A DNA stretch of 57,900 nucleotides from Deltaproteobacteria bacterium. Its GTDB lineage: Bacteria; Myxococcota_A; UBA9160; UBA4427. The DNA lies in contig JAJDAN010000091.1 of NCBI GenBank assembly GCA_029261855.1, positions 1 to 57,900 on the forward strand. Direction: 5' to 3'. How positions within the stretch are numbered: position 1 is the stretch's first letter; each line of letters starts with the position of its first letter. Below are positions 15,510 through 23,701 of the stretch, one piece after another. The notes below the pieces were generated by a model. The model worked only from the letters and a program-made list of their open reading frames with translations. It did no database searches and had not been told where the DNA came from. The position numbers and the translations under genes were made by a program.

Positions 15510-18382
15510 GACTGGACCTTCTCTTCGAGCGCAAAGGCGTAAACCCGGCCTTGATTCGACCAGCCGACGCGGAGGCGATTCTCCATAAAATGGAAGACTC
15601 CGGGGATCTCCGCAGGCAGGAAAGCGGAGGGGTCGAAGTCGAAGGGGATTACCGTCCCGTCGTGGGAGTCGAAGAAGGCGATCAGGTCGATTACCTCGGC
15701 GCTTGTCGCCCCGACGAGCCTCGCCTCGAAGTAGCGGCGAGCGAAGGTCCCGACGAGCATACGGACTCCCGTACCGGCGTAGAACGTGGTATCGGTCCTC
15801 GGGTGGTTCCTTCGCCGCTCAAGCCCCCAGCCGGGAATCAGGACCGATTCCAGGGACCCGGACTTCCCCTCGTCCTCCGCCGGGATCGTGTAGCTCGCGA
15901 AGGTCGCCGGATCAGGAGCGGTAAGGGAAGGGTCCTCGATAACGAAGTCGTCGATCTCGACGGCTGTAGGCCCGACCGAGATAACCTCGAAGCCGACCGC
16001 TCCTCCGCCTACGAGCTTCGCCGTCCCGGGAAGGGTCCCGCCCTTGTCCCGGATATCGCCGTTCAGATCGATTAGGACGTTCGGAGAGACGACCTCCCAG
16101 GTTACCTGGACCCCGTCGATCTCCGCGTGGAGCGTCGGGTCCGCGAAGACTCCGAGGCCGCTCTGGGAGGCCTCCAGATCGACTTTGACGAAGGCGGTAG
16201 TCGAGATAGCTATCGAGCCCGAGACGAGGTTCTGCCTCGCGATAACCTCCCTCGTCGACGTCGTAGTCGAAGTGAGCCCGACCCGGACCAGCTGGATAAA
16301 GGCCGGGCTTCCCGCCGCGACGTCCAGGGCGTAGCCGAAGTAGACGCCGATCGCGTTCGAGTAGGCCCCGCGGACGATTACTCGGCCCCTGGAAAGAGGC
16401 CCCTTTAGCTCGAACTTGCAGGAGACCCGCTGGTCCGCAGAGGTGAGAAAGCTCGGCCTATGGTGGATCGCGAGCGACTTCGAGGACGGGATGGAGGTCG
16501 GCAGGCCGTCGGCCGCTTCGGTCGCGCCGTTCGCCATTTCCAGCGTAGCCGAGGCGAGTCCCAGGATCGGAGCGGAAACAAGGGGAGCCCCGCTCCAGGT
16601 GTCCATCGGCCAGAGGGCATCGAGGGAGACGTCGGCGTCCGCTACGAGCTGGGCGACCGGATCGGTCTCCTCGAAGTAGGTCGCCATTAGCTTATCGACG
16701 CCCTCGATCTGAACCTCTACCGAGTGAGCAACCGCGAAGAAGTCGATCGTCCCCTGGAGCGCACGGTCCGCCGCGGGGCCGGTCTTGTCCTTACGCTCCC
16801 CGAGGATCGTCGAGAAGGTCGGCGGGAGAGTCGGCCGAACGGTCGACGCTACGGCGATCTCGTCGATCAAGAGCGCCTGCCCGAAGCGACCGATATAGCA
16901 CCGGAGACGGCCGTCTCCCGTCGAGGGGTCCGTATTGGCCCGATAGGTTACGCAGTACGCCCAGGCTTCCCCCTGGTACTTGTTCTCGACGACGAACGGG
17001 TCCGAGTTGTAGACGGTCGCGGCCGTGCCGTTCCCGAGGGTTATCTCGAACTTGGCGGCCCCGAGGCCTCCGATATCCGGGGAGGTTACGAGCCCGAAGG
17101 CGAAGCCGTTCTCGGCGGTCGTGTCGTAGTGGTCGACGAGCCCGTTCCCGTCCCGGTTCGCGTCGAGGACGGCCCAGAGGACGAACGTCCAGGCGGCCGC
17201 GGTCGCTACAGGAGGATTCGGATAGATAGCCTGCGGGAGGTTCAAGAGCAGCCGAGGCGCGTTCGGAGAGCCGACGCCGGAGAGCGTAGCCGCGGCCCCC
17301 ATATCCTCCGTCTCCGCCATCTTGACGAAGTCGAACCCCGTGCTCTGGAGCTGGTTTACCTGCTCGATCCCGAATTGATCGTTCGAGAATTCGCACTGTA
17401 GGGAGCGGCCCGCTACCCCGTGGACGTCCGCCGGAAGGACGAGCGAGGAGTTCGCCGAGCTTCGGAGGAAGTCGTCGAACCAGAGGATCGTCGGGGTGCC
17501 GTCCGGATCATCCTCGACGATAAAGTTCGAGGCGAGGGTTACCGTCGCGGTCCCGTCGCCCTCGACCCTCTCGCGGTCCAGCATGAACCCGCAGCGACCG
17601 GCCCCCAGGATCGCCGACGGGCTGGAGTCTGAACCAGTGAGAACGATTACGTCCAGGGGTGGCGGCCCGTTCATAGGGGGCCGCTTCAATATCGCGATCT
17701 GAAACTTCCTACGGCTTTCGACGTAGGTCGGGCCTTGCCCAAATTGCCCCCCGAACTTCGGGGCCGCTACGACGGCGCTCTGCCCCGGAGGTGGCTCCAA
17801 GCCCGAGACGGTAAGATCGAAGTCGACGGCCGCGCCGTTCGTTACGAGCTTTAGCTCCATATCGAAGTCGGTATAAAAGGCCTCGTCCTGCGGCGTGAAC
17901 GGCTCCGATTGTACGAGGACCGAGCCGACCCCGGAGAGGTAGCGAGAGAGCTTGAAGCGAACAGTACCGTCCCCTTGCCGCTCGACAGTGGCGACGTAGG
18001 CGTCGACGTCGACGAACCGAACGTCGGAGGTCCCGTCGTCCGTCAGCGTCCCGCCCTGGATCCGCCCGAGCAGTCCGAGTAGCGGCCGCATATGGGCTTC
18101 GTCCTTGAGCCCCGTTCCAAGGGCGAGAGCTTTTCTGGCCGTAATCCGGAGCCGTACGTCCTCGGCGGTCTTGTCCCGGTGCATTACAGCCGCGGCCGAG
18201 ACGAAGTCCCCGGCGACATTGCTCCCGCGCATGGCCGCGAGACCGGGCCCGTACCCCCCGTGGATATTGCCCGGCTTGAAGCTGGAGTTCGTCGTCTGGA
18301 GCTGCGCCCCGATGTAGAGCGCGTAGTTCGTGCCGTACGCCGGGGTCCCCCCGAAGTCGATCGTCTTCTCCCAGACGCCCAC
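15506..18382 (-). CDS. Giant distal tail protein with lectin-like domains (DUF2460/gpM-like C terminus)
   Basis: A 958-aa protein, far longer than the roughly 110-220 aa of gpM or DUF2460 proteins. The C-terminal 160 residues (FARRYFEARLVGATSAEV, then FFDSHDGTVIPFDFDPS) fit the distal-tail family and the gene order. Ahead of them are at least two jellyroll-like regions (about 390-570 and 640-800) with the WTFVLWAVLD and FELKGPL patterns of concanavalin-like folds. I infer a tail ring carrying glycan-binding modules. GTG start at 18382, two bases after the tape measure stop. Confidence 0.75.
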   Translation of the reverse strand: MGVWEKTIDFGGTPAYGTNYALYIGAQLQTTNSSFKPGNIHGGYGPGLAAMRGSNVAGDFVSAAAVMHRDKTAEDVRLRITARKALALGTGLKDEAHMRPLLGLLGRIQGGTLTDDGTSDVRFVDVDAYVATVERQGDGTVRFKLSRYLSGVGSVLVQSEPFTPQDEAFYTDFDMELKLVTNGAAVDFDLTVSGLEPPPGQSAVVAAPKFGGQFGQGPTYVESRRKFQIAILKRPPMNGPPPLDVIVLTGSDSSPSAILGAGRCGFMLDRERVEGDGTATVTLASNFIVEDDPDGTPTILWFDDFLRSSANSSLVLPADVHGVAGRSLQCEFSNDQFGIEQVNQLQSTGFDFVKMAETEDMGAAATLSGVGSPNAPRLLLNLPQAIYPNPPVATAAAWTFVLWAVLDANRDGNGLVDHYDTTAENGFAFGLVTSPDIGGLGAAKFEITLGNGTAATVYNSDPFVVENKYQGEAWAYCVTYRANTDPSTGDGRLRCYIGRFGQALLIDEIAVASTVRPTLPPTFSTILGERKDKTGPAADRALQGTIDFFAVAHSVEVQIEGVDKLMATYFEETDPVAQLVADADVSLDALWPMDTWSGAPLVSAPILGLASATLEMANGATEAADGLPTSIPSSKSLAIHHRPSFLTSADQRVSCKFELKGPLSRGRVIVRGAYSNAIGVYFGYALDVAAGSPAFIQLVRVGLTSTTTSTREVIARQNLVSGSIAISTTAFVKVDLEASQSGLGVFADPTLHAEIDGVQVTWEVVSPNVLIDLNGDIRDKGGTLPGTAKLVGGGAVGFEVISVGPTAVEIDDFVIEDPSLTAPDPATFASYTIPAEDEGKSGSLESVLIPGWGLERRRNHPRTDTTFYAGTGVRMLVGTFARRYFEARLVGATSAEVIDLIAFFDSHDGTVIPFDFDPSAFLPAEIPGVFHFMENRLRVGWSNQGRVYAFALEEKVQS

Positions 18383-18384
18383 GA

Positions 18385-21195
18385 CTAGCTCCGCTTACCG
18401 GCGATCCGGCGGACCGCCTGCTGGAATCCGCGCTGGTAGAGAAGCCCGCGCTCGACCCCCTTAATAATGACCGGCATCGCCTTCGCGATCTGGCGCTCGA
18501 AGTCCCGGTCCGAGTTGTTCCCGCCGCCGTTGACGTTGATCGTAATTCCTCCGCCGCCTCCGCCTCCGCCCTCTCCGCCCATCAGCTTTACCGGAACGTG
18601 GCGATTATCGGGCATCGGGATAACGGCCTCGGTATTCCGGCCCTCCCCGATCATCGCTAGCTGTGGCTGCGAGGCGATCCCGCCGCCCGCGTAGCCGGGG
18701 AAGTTCAGCCCGCCGGAGATTACCCCGCCGTTCGCGTAGAGAGAGAGCCCGCCGGGGAAGACCCCGCCCTTCGCTGCCGGGAAGATCGACGGGAAGGCCT
18801 GCTTTAGGCCCGCCATGATCGAGGCCTGTACGATCATCGAGGCGATATCGACGACGACGTTCTTCGCGAAGTCGCCGAAGGCCTCGGAGGCTCCAGCGCT
18901 GCCGGAGATAACGGATTTCAGAGCGCCCCCGAGCTGCGATTCGATGATCGATCCAGCCGAGACCGCGGCCTCCTGGAACTTCGTCTTCTCCTTCGAGGCC
19001 TCGGCCGTAGCCGTGCGCTCCTCGCGGATCCGCTCGATCAGGGCCCCGAGCTTCTGGGTCTGGTCGTCGGTAAGGCGGCCGTCCTCGCGCAGGAGTTCGA
19101 GGCGCTCTCGCTCCTTCTCCGCCCAGGAATCGATCTCGACCTTCTGCTCCTCGAACGTCTTCACGACCTCGGCCATTAAGGCCTTCTGCTCGACTGCGAA
19201 GTTCTTCGCTTTGTCGATCGCGGCCTTAAGAGGGTCGTCGCTCGGGCTCGTACCCGTTACCGGATTCTTGGGAGCGCTCGCAGGCGGAAGGGCCTCTCCG
19301 CCGCTCCCAGTGGGCCCAGGGCTGCCGCCGTTCATCGAGGCGATAAGACCTGCCATCTCCTCTTTCGCGGCCCGTAGACGCTCCGTGGCCTCGGGAGAGA
19401 TCGATCCCGAGCGGCCCGCTAGCGCGTTGATCTTCTCCGTAACCTCCGATAGCGGGGCGGGGAGCTTCGACATATCGCGCCCGAGGGCCGTCATTTCGGC
19501 CCGGAACATCGCGATATTTAGATTCATCTGGCGGGTGATAGTGTCCGCCGCGTTCTCGTCCGTCGCGAATAGCTCCGCGTCGGTCACGGTCCGGGCACCC
19601 TGACTCATAAAGGCTCCGCGCTGCCGGAGCGCTGCCTGCTCCTTCGCGATCAGCCCTTCGAGTTCGACGATCCTCGCGGCCGCGTCCTCGTTCGTCTTGC
19701 CGAAGAAGCCGGGGATCTCTGCGAGCGCGGAGCGGAAGGCCGTCGGGATCAGGATTACGGCATCGAGAAGGATCTCGGCCTGGTTCCGCACCTCCTCGAC
19801 GAAGATCCCCATAGAGGCTGCGATCAGGTTAAAGGCTCCGTCGATCAGCTTCGAGACGCCCTCGACGCCCCCGGCCTCCTCGATAAATTCCTTCATCGCT
19901 TTTACGAGTCCGATAAATCCCTCGGTAAGGACCTTCACGACCCCGCGGAGCGCGGCCGCGACGACCCGAGCTTCTTCCAGGACGACCTCCAGGCCGCCGA
20001 CTCGGTCGATCGCCTCGTTCAGGGTCTCGATAATGGCCTGCCCCGCGCCCTCGACGAACTCGATCCGGATCGCGTTCCAGGCTGCGGCGACCCGGAAGGC
20101 CGGGTCCGCCATCTGCTTATCGAAGGCCTTGCCGGTCGCCCCGGTTCGATCCTCCATCGCTCGCAAGATCTCGTTAAAGCCTTCGGCCTTCTCGCCGGTA
20201 AGGTTCAGGATCGCACTAGCGCCCTCGACCCTGCCGAGGAACTCGACGAGCCCGTCCTCGTTTCCCTTGAAGGCCCGGCGCAGGTCCGCGAGCACGGGGA
20301 CCAGGCCCTCCGCCTTGATCGTGGCGAGGGAGAAGCTCGTCCCGAATTCCTTCGAGAAGAGAGCGTTAATCTCCTTCGACGATTTCAGGAGCGAGACGAT
20401 CGCGGCCCGGACCTGGGTAACAGCCTCGGCGGTCGGCGTACCGCTCTTCGTGATCGCGGCAACCGAAGCCAGAAGCTCGTCGAACTCTACCCCGAGCTGC
20501 GCGGCGAAGGGCGTTACCTGGGAGAGGCTCCCCCCAAGCTCCGGGATCGTCGTAATGCCCTTCCGAACCGCCGTAAAGAGCGTGTCGGAGAAGTCCGCCG
20601 CATCGCTTACGTCCGCGTTGTAGGCGTTCAGGGAGGAGGACAGCAACCGGACCGAGTCGTCGACTTCCGCGATACCGGCCGTCGCGAGACGGTTCGCATC
20701 GTTGAGGAGAATCAGTGCATCCCGGGCGTTTCCGGATCCAGCGGAGATCGCCTGGTACAGTCCGGCTGCTAATTTCGTTTCGTTGCCGCCCTGGGCCTGG
20801 GCTAGCTTCACGACCTCGCCGCGGAGGGTCTTGATCTGCCCGACCGATAGCTCGACGATCGTCGAGACCTCGGACATAGCCCCCGAGAACTCCGAGGCCT
20901 CCTTCGTGATATTGATCGCGAAGGCCAGCGACCCGAAGACCGCGATCAGTGGGAGTAGGGCGCTCGAAAGCGTCGACTTGATCGCCCGGCCCGCGGCCTT
21001 CGCGGCGACCAGGATCGAGGCGAAGGCCTTCTTCCCGAGGAGTCCGATCCGCCTAAGTAGATTCCCGGTCTCGCGGAAGGCCTTCGAGGCCAGCTTGGCC
21101 GCCTTCACGCCGACCGGGCCGATCGCCTTAATGATCCGGAGCGCTTCGTCCTTAGCGCGTAGAACGAGCGTGTACTCTTCGGTGACGTTCGCCAT
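18385..21195 (-). CDS. Tail tape measure protein (TP901 type)
   Basis: A 936-aa protein. Residues about 100-290 match the conserved tape-measure core (EFSGAMSEVSTIVELS, LAAGLYQAISAG, GVEFDELLASVAAITKSG). A hydrophobic segment lies near residue 85, the middle is helical, and the C terminus is Gly-rich (YANGGVISGG, GEGRNTEAVIPMP). At about 1.5 angstrom per residue this implies a tail of roughly 140 nm. It directly follows the frameshifted chaperone pair. The start has no clear Shine-Dalgarno, so translation may couple to the frameshift product's stop six bases upstream. Confidence 0.93.
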   Translation of the reverse strand: MANVTEEYTLVLRAKDEALRIIKAIGPVGVKAAKLASKAFRETGNLLRRIGLLGKKAFASILVAAKAAGRAIKSTLSSALLPLIAVFGSLAFAINITKEASEFSGAMSEVSTIVELSVGQIKTLRGEVVKLAQAQGGNETKLAAGLYQAISAGSGNARDALILLNDANRLATAGIAEVDDSVRLLSSSLNAYNADVSDAADFSDTLFTAVRKGITTIPELGGSLSQVTPFAAQLGVEFDELLASVAAITKSGTPTAEAVTQVRAAIVSLLKSSKEINALFSKEFGTSFSLATIKAEGLVPVLADLRRAFKGNEDGLVEFLGRVEGASAILNLTGEKAEGFNEILRAMEDRTGATGKAFDKQMADPAFRVAAAWNAIRIEFVEGAGQAIIETLNEAIDRVGGLEVVLEEARVVAAALRGVVKVLTEGFIGLVKAMKEFIEEAGGVEGVSKLIDGAFNLIAASMGIFVEEVRNQAEILLDAVILIPTAFRSALAEIPGFFGKTNEDAAARIVELEGLIAKEQAALRQRGAFMSQGARTVTDAELFATDENAADTITRQMNLNIAMFRAEMTALGRDMSKLPAPLSEVTEKINALAGRSGSISPEATERLRAAKEEMAGLIASMNGGSPGPTGSGGEALPPASAPKNPVTGTSPSDDPLKAAIDKAKNFAVEQKALMAEVVKTFEEQKVEIDSWAEKERERLELLREDGRLTDDQTQKLGALIERIREERTATAEASKEKTKFQEAAVSAGSIIESQLGGALKSVISGSAGASEAFGDFAKNVVVDIASMIVQASIMAGLKQAFPSIFPAAKGGVFPGGLSLYANGGVISGGLNFPGYAGGGIASQPQLAMIGEGRNTEAVIPMPDNRHVPVKLMGGEGGGGGGGGITINVNGGGNNSDRDFERQIAKAMPVIIKGVERGLLYQRGFQQAVRRIAGKRS

Positions 21196-21198
21196 ATT

Positions 21199-21636
21199 TT
21201 AGAGGCCCATCCCGGGAGGAATCCCCGAGGGCGATCCTAATGGACCCGAGGCCTCGCGCTCAAGCCTTGAGCACTCCGCATCGGCGAGACGCCGGGCTTT
21301 ATCCCACCAGGCCGACTGCATAGCGGCCCCCCCCTCGGTCGGGAAGAGGTTCCGAACTTTGTAGTCGAGATAGGCTTCGAGGAAGTCCGTCGGCCAGCCG
21401 TTACCCGCTACGGAGGAGGGGCACCGCTTGAAGTAGCGGAGCCCGTCGTCCTCGCAGACCGTACAGGAAGCTTGGTTCCCGCCGCCTCCACAAGCCGGGC
21501 ACCGCGCTTTCCAGATCGGTCTCTCGGCTTCCTTGTCGCACCCCCAGAGTTCCCGCTGGTCTAGGCACTCTGTTCGACAGAGACCGCACTGGGGGAGGAG
21601 GGTGTCGTCGAAGACGAGGTGGATTGCGGCGAGGAC
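21199..21636 (-). CDS. Tail chaperone T extension, made by -1 frameshift (GT fusion)
   Basis: This frame is open from TGA 21649 region to TAA 21199-21201 and has no start codon near its beginning. It encodes 145 aa, starting VLAAIHLVFDDTLLPQCGLC, with a strikingly Cys-rich centre (CRTEC, CPACGGGG, CTVC) and a helical C terminus. Position between tail chaperone and tape measure is exactly that of lambda T. Entering from the upstream frame by a -1 shift at GAA-AAG (21636-21641) gives a 291-aa GT fusion. Composition and location support real coding; shift efficiency is unknown. Confidence 0.82.
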   Translation of the reverse strand, partial: VLAAIHLVFDDTLLPQCGLCRTECLDQRELWGCDKEAERPIWKARCPACGGGGNQASCTVCEDDGLRYFKRCPSSVAGNGWPTDFLEAYLDYKVRNLFPTEGGAAMQSAWWDKARRLADAECSRLEREASGPLGSPSGIPPGMGL

Positions 21637-22073
21637 TTTTCCGCGTCGTCAATAGTCAGCGTCGAGAGATCAGCGACACGGGCCGAAATGTTCGAGAAGA
21701 CGTCGTCCGGAATCGTGTCCAGGAAGGCGTCCGTCGGTACCTGCTCGTCGGCGGGGATATGGCCGTTCGAGTCGGCCTCGGCTTCCCAGCCGGGGAAGTT
21801 CTCGACCCCGATAAGTCCGTACTTCACGTTCCAGTAACGGACCGATCCGGTCCTGGTCTCGATGATCGTCCGCTCCTCTTCCGCACCCTCCGTGCGAACG
21901 TAGGCCGCGATATCCTGGGTAAAGGCGCGGGTTCGCTTGCCGAGCCCTCGGAGCTTGAAGGTCGAGTGATCTTCCTTCGGCTTCTTGCCCTTCGTGTCGT
22001 CGGTCGAGTCGATCAGCTCCATTTCGGAGGGGTCGATAAAGAGGTCGATTCGCTTCCGGTCAATCGGTTTCAT
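21561..22073 (-). CDS. Tail assembly chaperone (gpG-like)
   Basis: A 170-aa protein between tail tube and tape measure. It is acidic and helical, beginning MKPIDRKRIDLFIDPSE with a low-complexity Ser/Thr/Pro tail after residue 146. That tail begins just after the slippery site, so the functional part is residues 1-146, shared with the GT fusion. Such pairs coat the tape measure during tail assembly and are not in the virion. It is the first gene after promoter P4. Confidence 0.82.
   Translation of the reverse strand: MKPIDRKRIDLFIDPSEMELIDSTDDTKGKKPKEDHSTFKLRGLGKRTRAFTQDIAAYVRTEGAEEERTIIETRTGSVRYWNVKYGLIGVENFPGWEAEADSNGHIPADEQVPTDAFLDTIPDDVFSNISARVADLSTLTIDDAEKSSPQSTSSSTTPSSPSAVSVEQSA
21636..21642 (-). 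promoter_or_regulatory. Putative -1 frameshift slippery site
   Basis: Minus-strand G-GAA-AAG: zero-frame codons GAA and AAG can re-pair as GGA and AAA after a one-base backward slip. AAG to AAA is the favourable step, as in the lambda GGGAAAG site. A second candidate lies about 50 bases downstream at the run of Cs (TCC-CCC-A, near 21590). Confidence 0.6.
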
Positions 22074-22117
22074 TCGGTCTTGGGGTAGGGAGCTGGGGTG
22101 CCCGGCTCGACCTGGGG

Positions 22118-22146
22118 AGGCTACCTATCAGGTGCCCGCATAGCAA
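22118..22146 (-). promoter_or_regulatory. Promoter/operator element P4 (tail operon)
   Basis: Minus-strand TTGCTA (22141-22146), a 17-bp spacer and TAGCCT (22118-22123). The spacer resembles those of P2 and P3 (GCGGGCACC.GATA.GG), although the palindrome is weak. The -35 directly abuts the preceding terminator stem. It would drive the chaperone, tape measure and tail-tip genes. Confidence 0.55.
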
Positions 22147-22187
22147 GAAGCCGGGCGGCCCCTCTTTCGAGAGAGCCGCCCGGCTTC
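22147..22187 (-). terminator. Strong hairpin terminator after the tail tube gene
   Basis: A perfect 13-bp stem (GAAGCCGGGCGGC with GCCGCCCGGCTTC) closes a 15-base loop that can itself pair partly (CTCT/AGAG). Only TTCTTGCT follows on the minus strand, so termination may need Rho or a pause. It separates the tube gene from the tail operon. Confidence 0.8.
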
Positions 22188-22216
22188 GAGTTGCGTCCAC
22201 GTAAGGAGCTGGAAGT

Positions 22217-23671
22217 CTACCAGACGAAGATAAAGAGTTCGTCGTCTCCTTTGCCTCGGCACTGAAAAGGGATCGTATTCCGGACGAGCCCGGCGTCCGC
22301 GTCCTTCGACGGGGACTGGAAGAGGACCGAGGGAGCGAGGTACTCGATCGTGTTCCCGTCGCCCAGGGAGGAGCCGACGCGGCCGGAGAACCGGCAGGCG
22401 TTCTTATTCCAGGCGTTCCCCATGATCGGGAAGACCGCCTCTTTCACCGCCCGAGGATCGAGGGTGCCGGAGACGTTCCGCTTTACGATCTTCGTCGACT
22501 TGAAGCCAGCGGTCGACGAGTCGCCCGGGAAGTCGACCCGCGAGAGTTCGTTCTCGATCGAGAAGGAAGCCTCCTTGAAGAGCGGGAGCCAGGTGTTCTG
22601 GACCGTGGCCCCGTCGTAGTAGAGAAGCTCCAGGCGCGATCCTACGACCGTCGGGGGCTTCGCGTCCGGGTCGCCGGGCCAAGCGGGGGCCGCGGCATCG
22701 ACCGGAAGGATCCCGATACCGTCGAAGGCGAAGGTCCAGAGACCGCGGTCGCCGTTCGCGAGACGGAGGCTCGGGCTACAGCGGGCACCCTTTAGGCGCG
22801 TGTGCTGGGTGTCCCAGTGGCCGACGGTAAGGCTCGGGACGTCGAGCTGGGTCGGTACCGCGTCGGTCGTGCCGGTCGCGGAGCCGCCGACGACCGAGAT
22901 CGTCTCGCCCGAGGAGAAGTTCCCCGAGTCCTCGAAGAGTTCGTATTCGAGGAACTGCGCTCCAGTCCCGGAGGTCTCCTTCGTGCAGTAACCCCGCGCT
23001 CCGGAGGTACCGCCGAGGAGTTCGTCCCCGACCGAGATCGGACCCGAAGCTACCGCCGAGAGCGATACGTGGGAGACCTCGCAGCCGTAGGGGTGGTAAA
23101 TGTAGGCCTCGTCCGCCGCGTTGCCCGCCCCAGAGATCGGGATATCGATCCCGGTAGCCGTGAGCTGGATATCGCCGGAGACCGGCGTACCGGACAGAAG
23201 CTCGTAGAAGATCGCCGAATCGCCCTCGTAGTAGTCTCCGTAGACCCTCGCCGTAGCGCTCGAAGTCGCCCCGAAGGTGACGATCGTTCCGGAGAGGAGC
23301 TGCTTACCGGTCGCCCAGGTGGTCCCGATCTTGATCCGGCCGCACTGTGCGCCCAGAGTCGGTCGGACCTCCTTGAAGCCTCCTGCTCGGAGGAGGATCG
23401 ACCAGGGCGGAGGGGCGGGCCATGAGGCCCCCTTGACTCCCGCGAGTTCGACCTGCGGGCCGATCGTCCCTGCCTTCGTCCCGGCGATATCGTCGGGCAT
23501 CGTGAGCGTGCCGCGGAGTAGGTCTCGCGAGTTCGAGTCCTGCTCCAGCGTCGGGAAGAGGGTAGCGACGACTGGGAGCAGATCGGCCGCGACCAGCGTC
23601 TCGCCCGTACCCTCGTCGTCCTCGATCTTCGCCGCGAAGAGTGCCTTTTGACTAAGGGTGCCTGCGCCCAT
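22217..23671 (-). CDS. Major tail tube protein
   Basis: A 484-aa, beta-rich, Gly/Thr/Ser-rich protein located just before the tail chaperone pair, the standard tail-tube position. The terminal parts (LSQKALFAAKIEDDEGTGE at the start, FKEASFSIENELSRVDFPG near residue 375) match tube-protein strands. The length is about twice a minimal tube protein; an inserted region about residues 180-290 (GDELLGGTSGARGY and repeats of that type) is probably a surface-exposed domain. AGGAGATT precedes ATG 23671. A terminator follows, fitting high separate expression. Confidence 0.78.
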   Translation of the reverse strand: MGAGTLSQKALFAAKIEDDEGTGETLVAADLLPVVATLFPTLEQDSNSRDLLRGTLTMPDDIAGTKAGTIGPQVELAGVKGASWPAPPPWSILLRAGGFKEVRPTLGAQCGRIKIGTTWATGKQLLSGTIVTFGATSSATARVYGDYYEGDSAIFYELLSGTPVSGDIQLTATGIDIPISGAGNAADEAYIYHPYGCEVSHVSLSAVASGPISVGDELLGGTSGARGYCTKETSGTGAQFLEYELFEDSGNFSSGETISVVGGSATGTTDAVPTQLDVPSLTVGHWDTQHTRLKGARCSPSLRLANGDRGLWTFAFDGIGILPVDAAAPAWPGDPDAKPPTVVGSRLELLYYDGATVQNTWLPLFKEASFSIENELSRVDFPGDSSTAGFKSTKIVKRNVSGTLDPRAVKEAVFPIMGNAWNKNACRFSGRVGSSLGDGNTIEYLAPSVLFQSPSKDADAGLVRNTIPFQCRGKGDDELFIFVW

Positions 23672-23701
23672 ATCTGAATCTCCTGATCGTTATTCCGGTT
23701 T

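Noticed and set aside
21401-21652. 83-codon frame between tail chaperone and tape measure
   Set aside because: The -1 frame gives a far more protein-like sequence over the same bases. This one is Arg/Pro-rich shadow.
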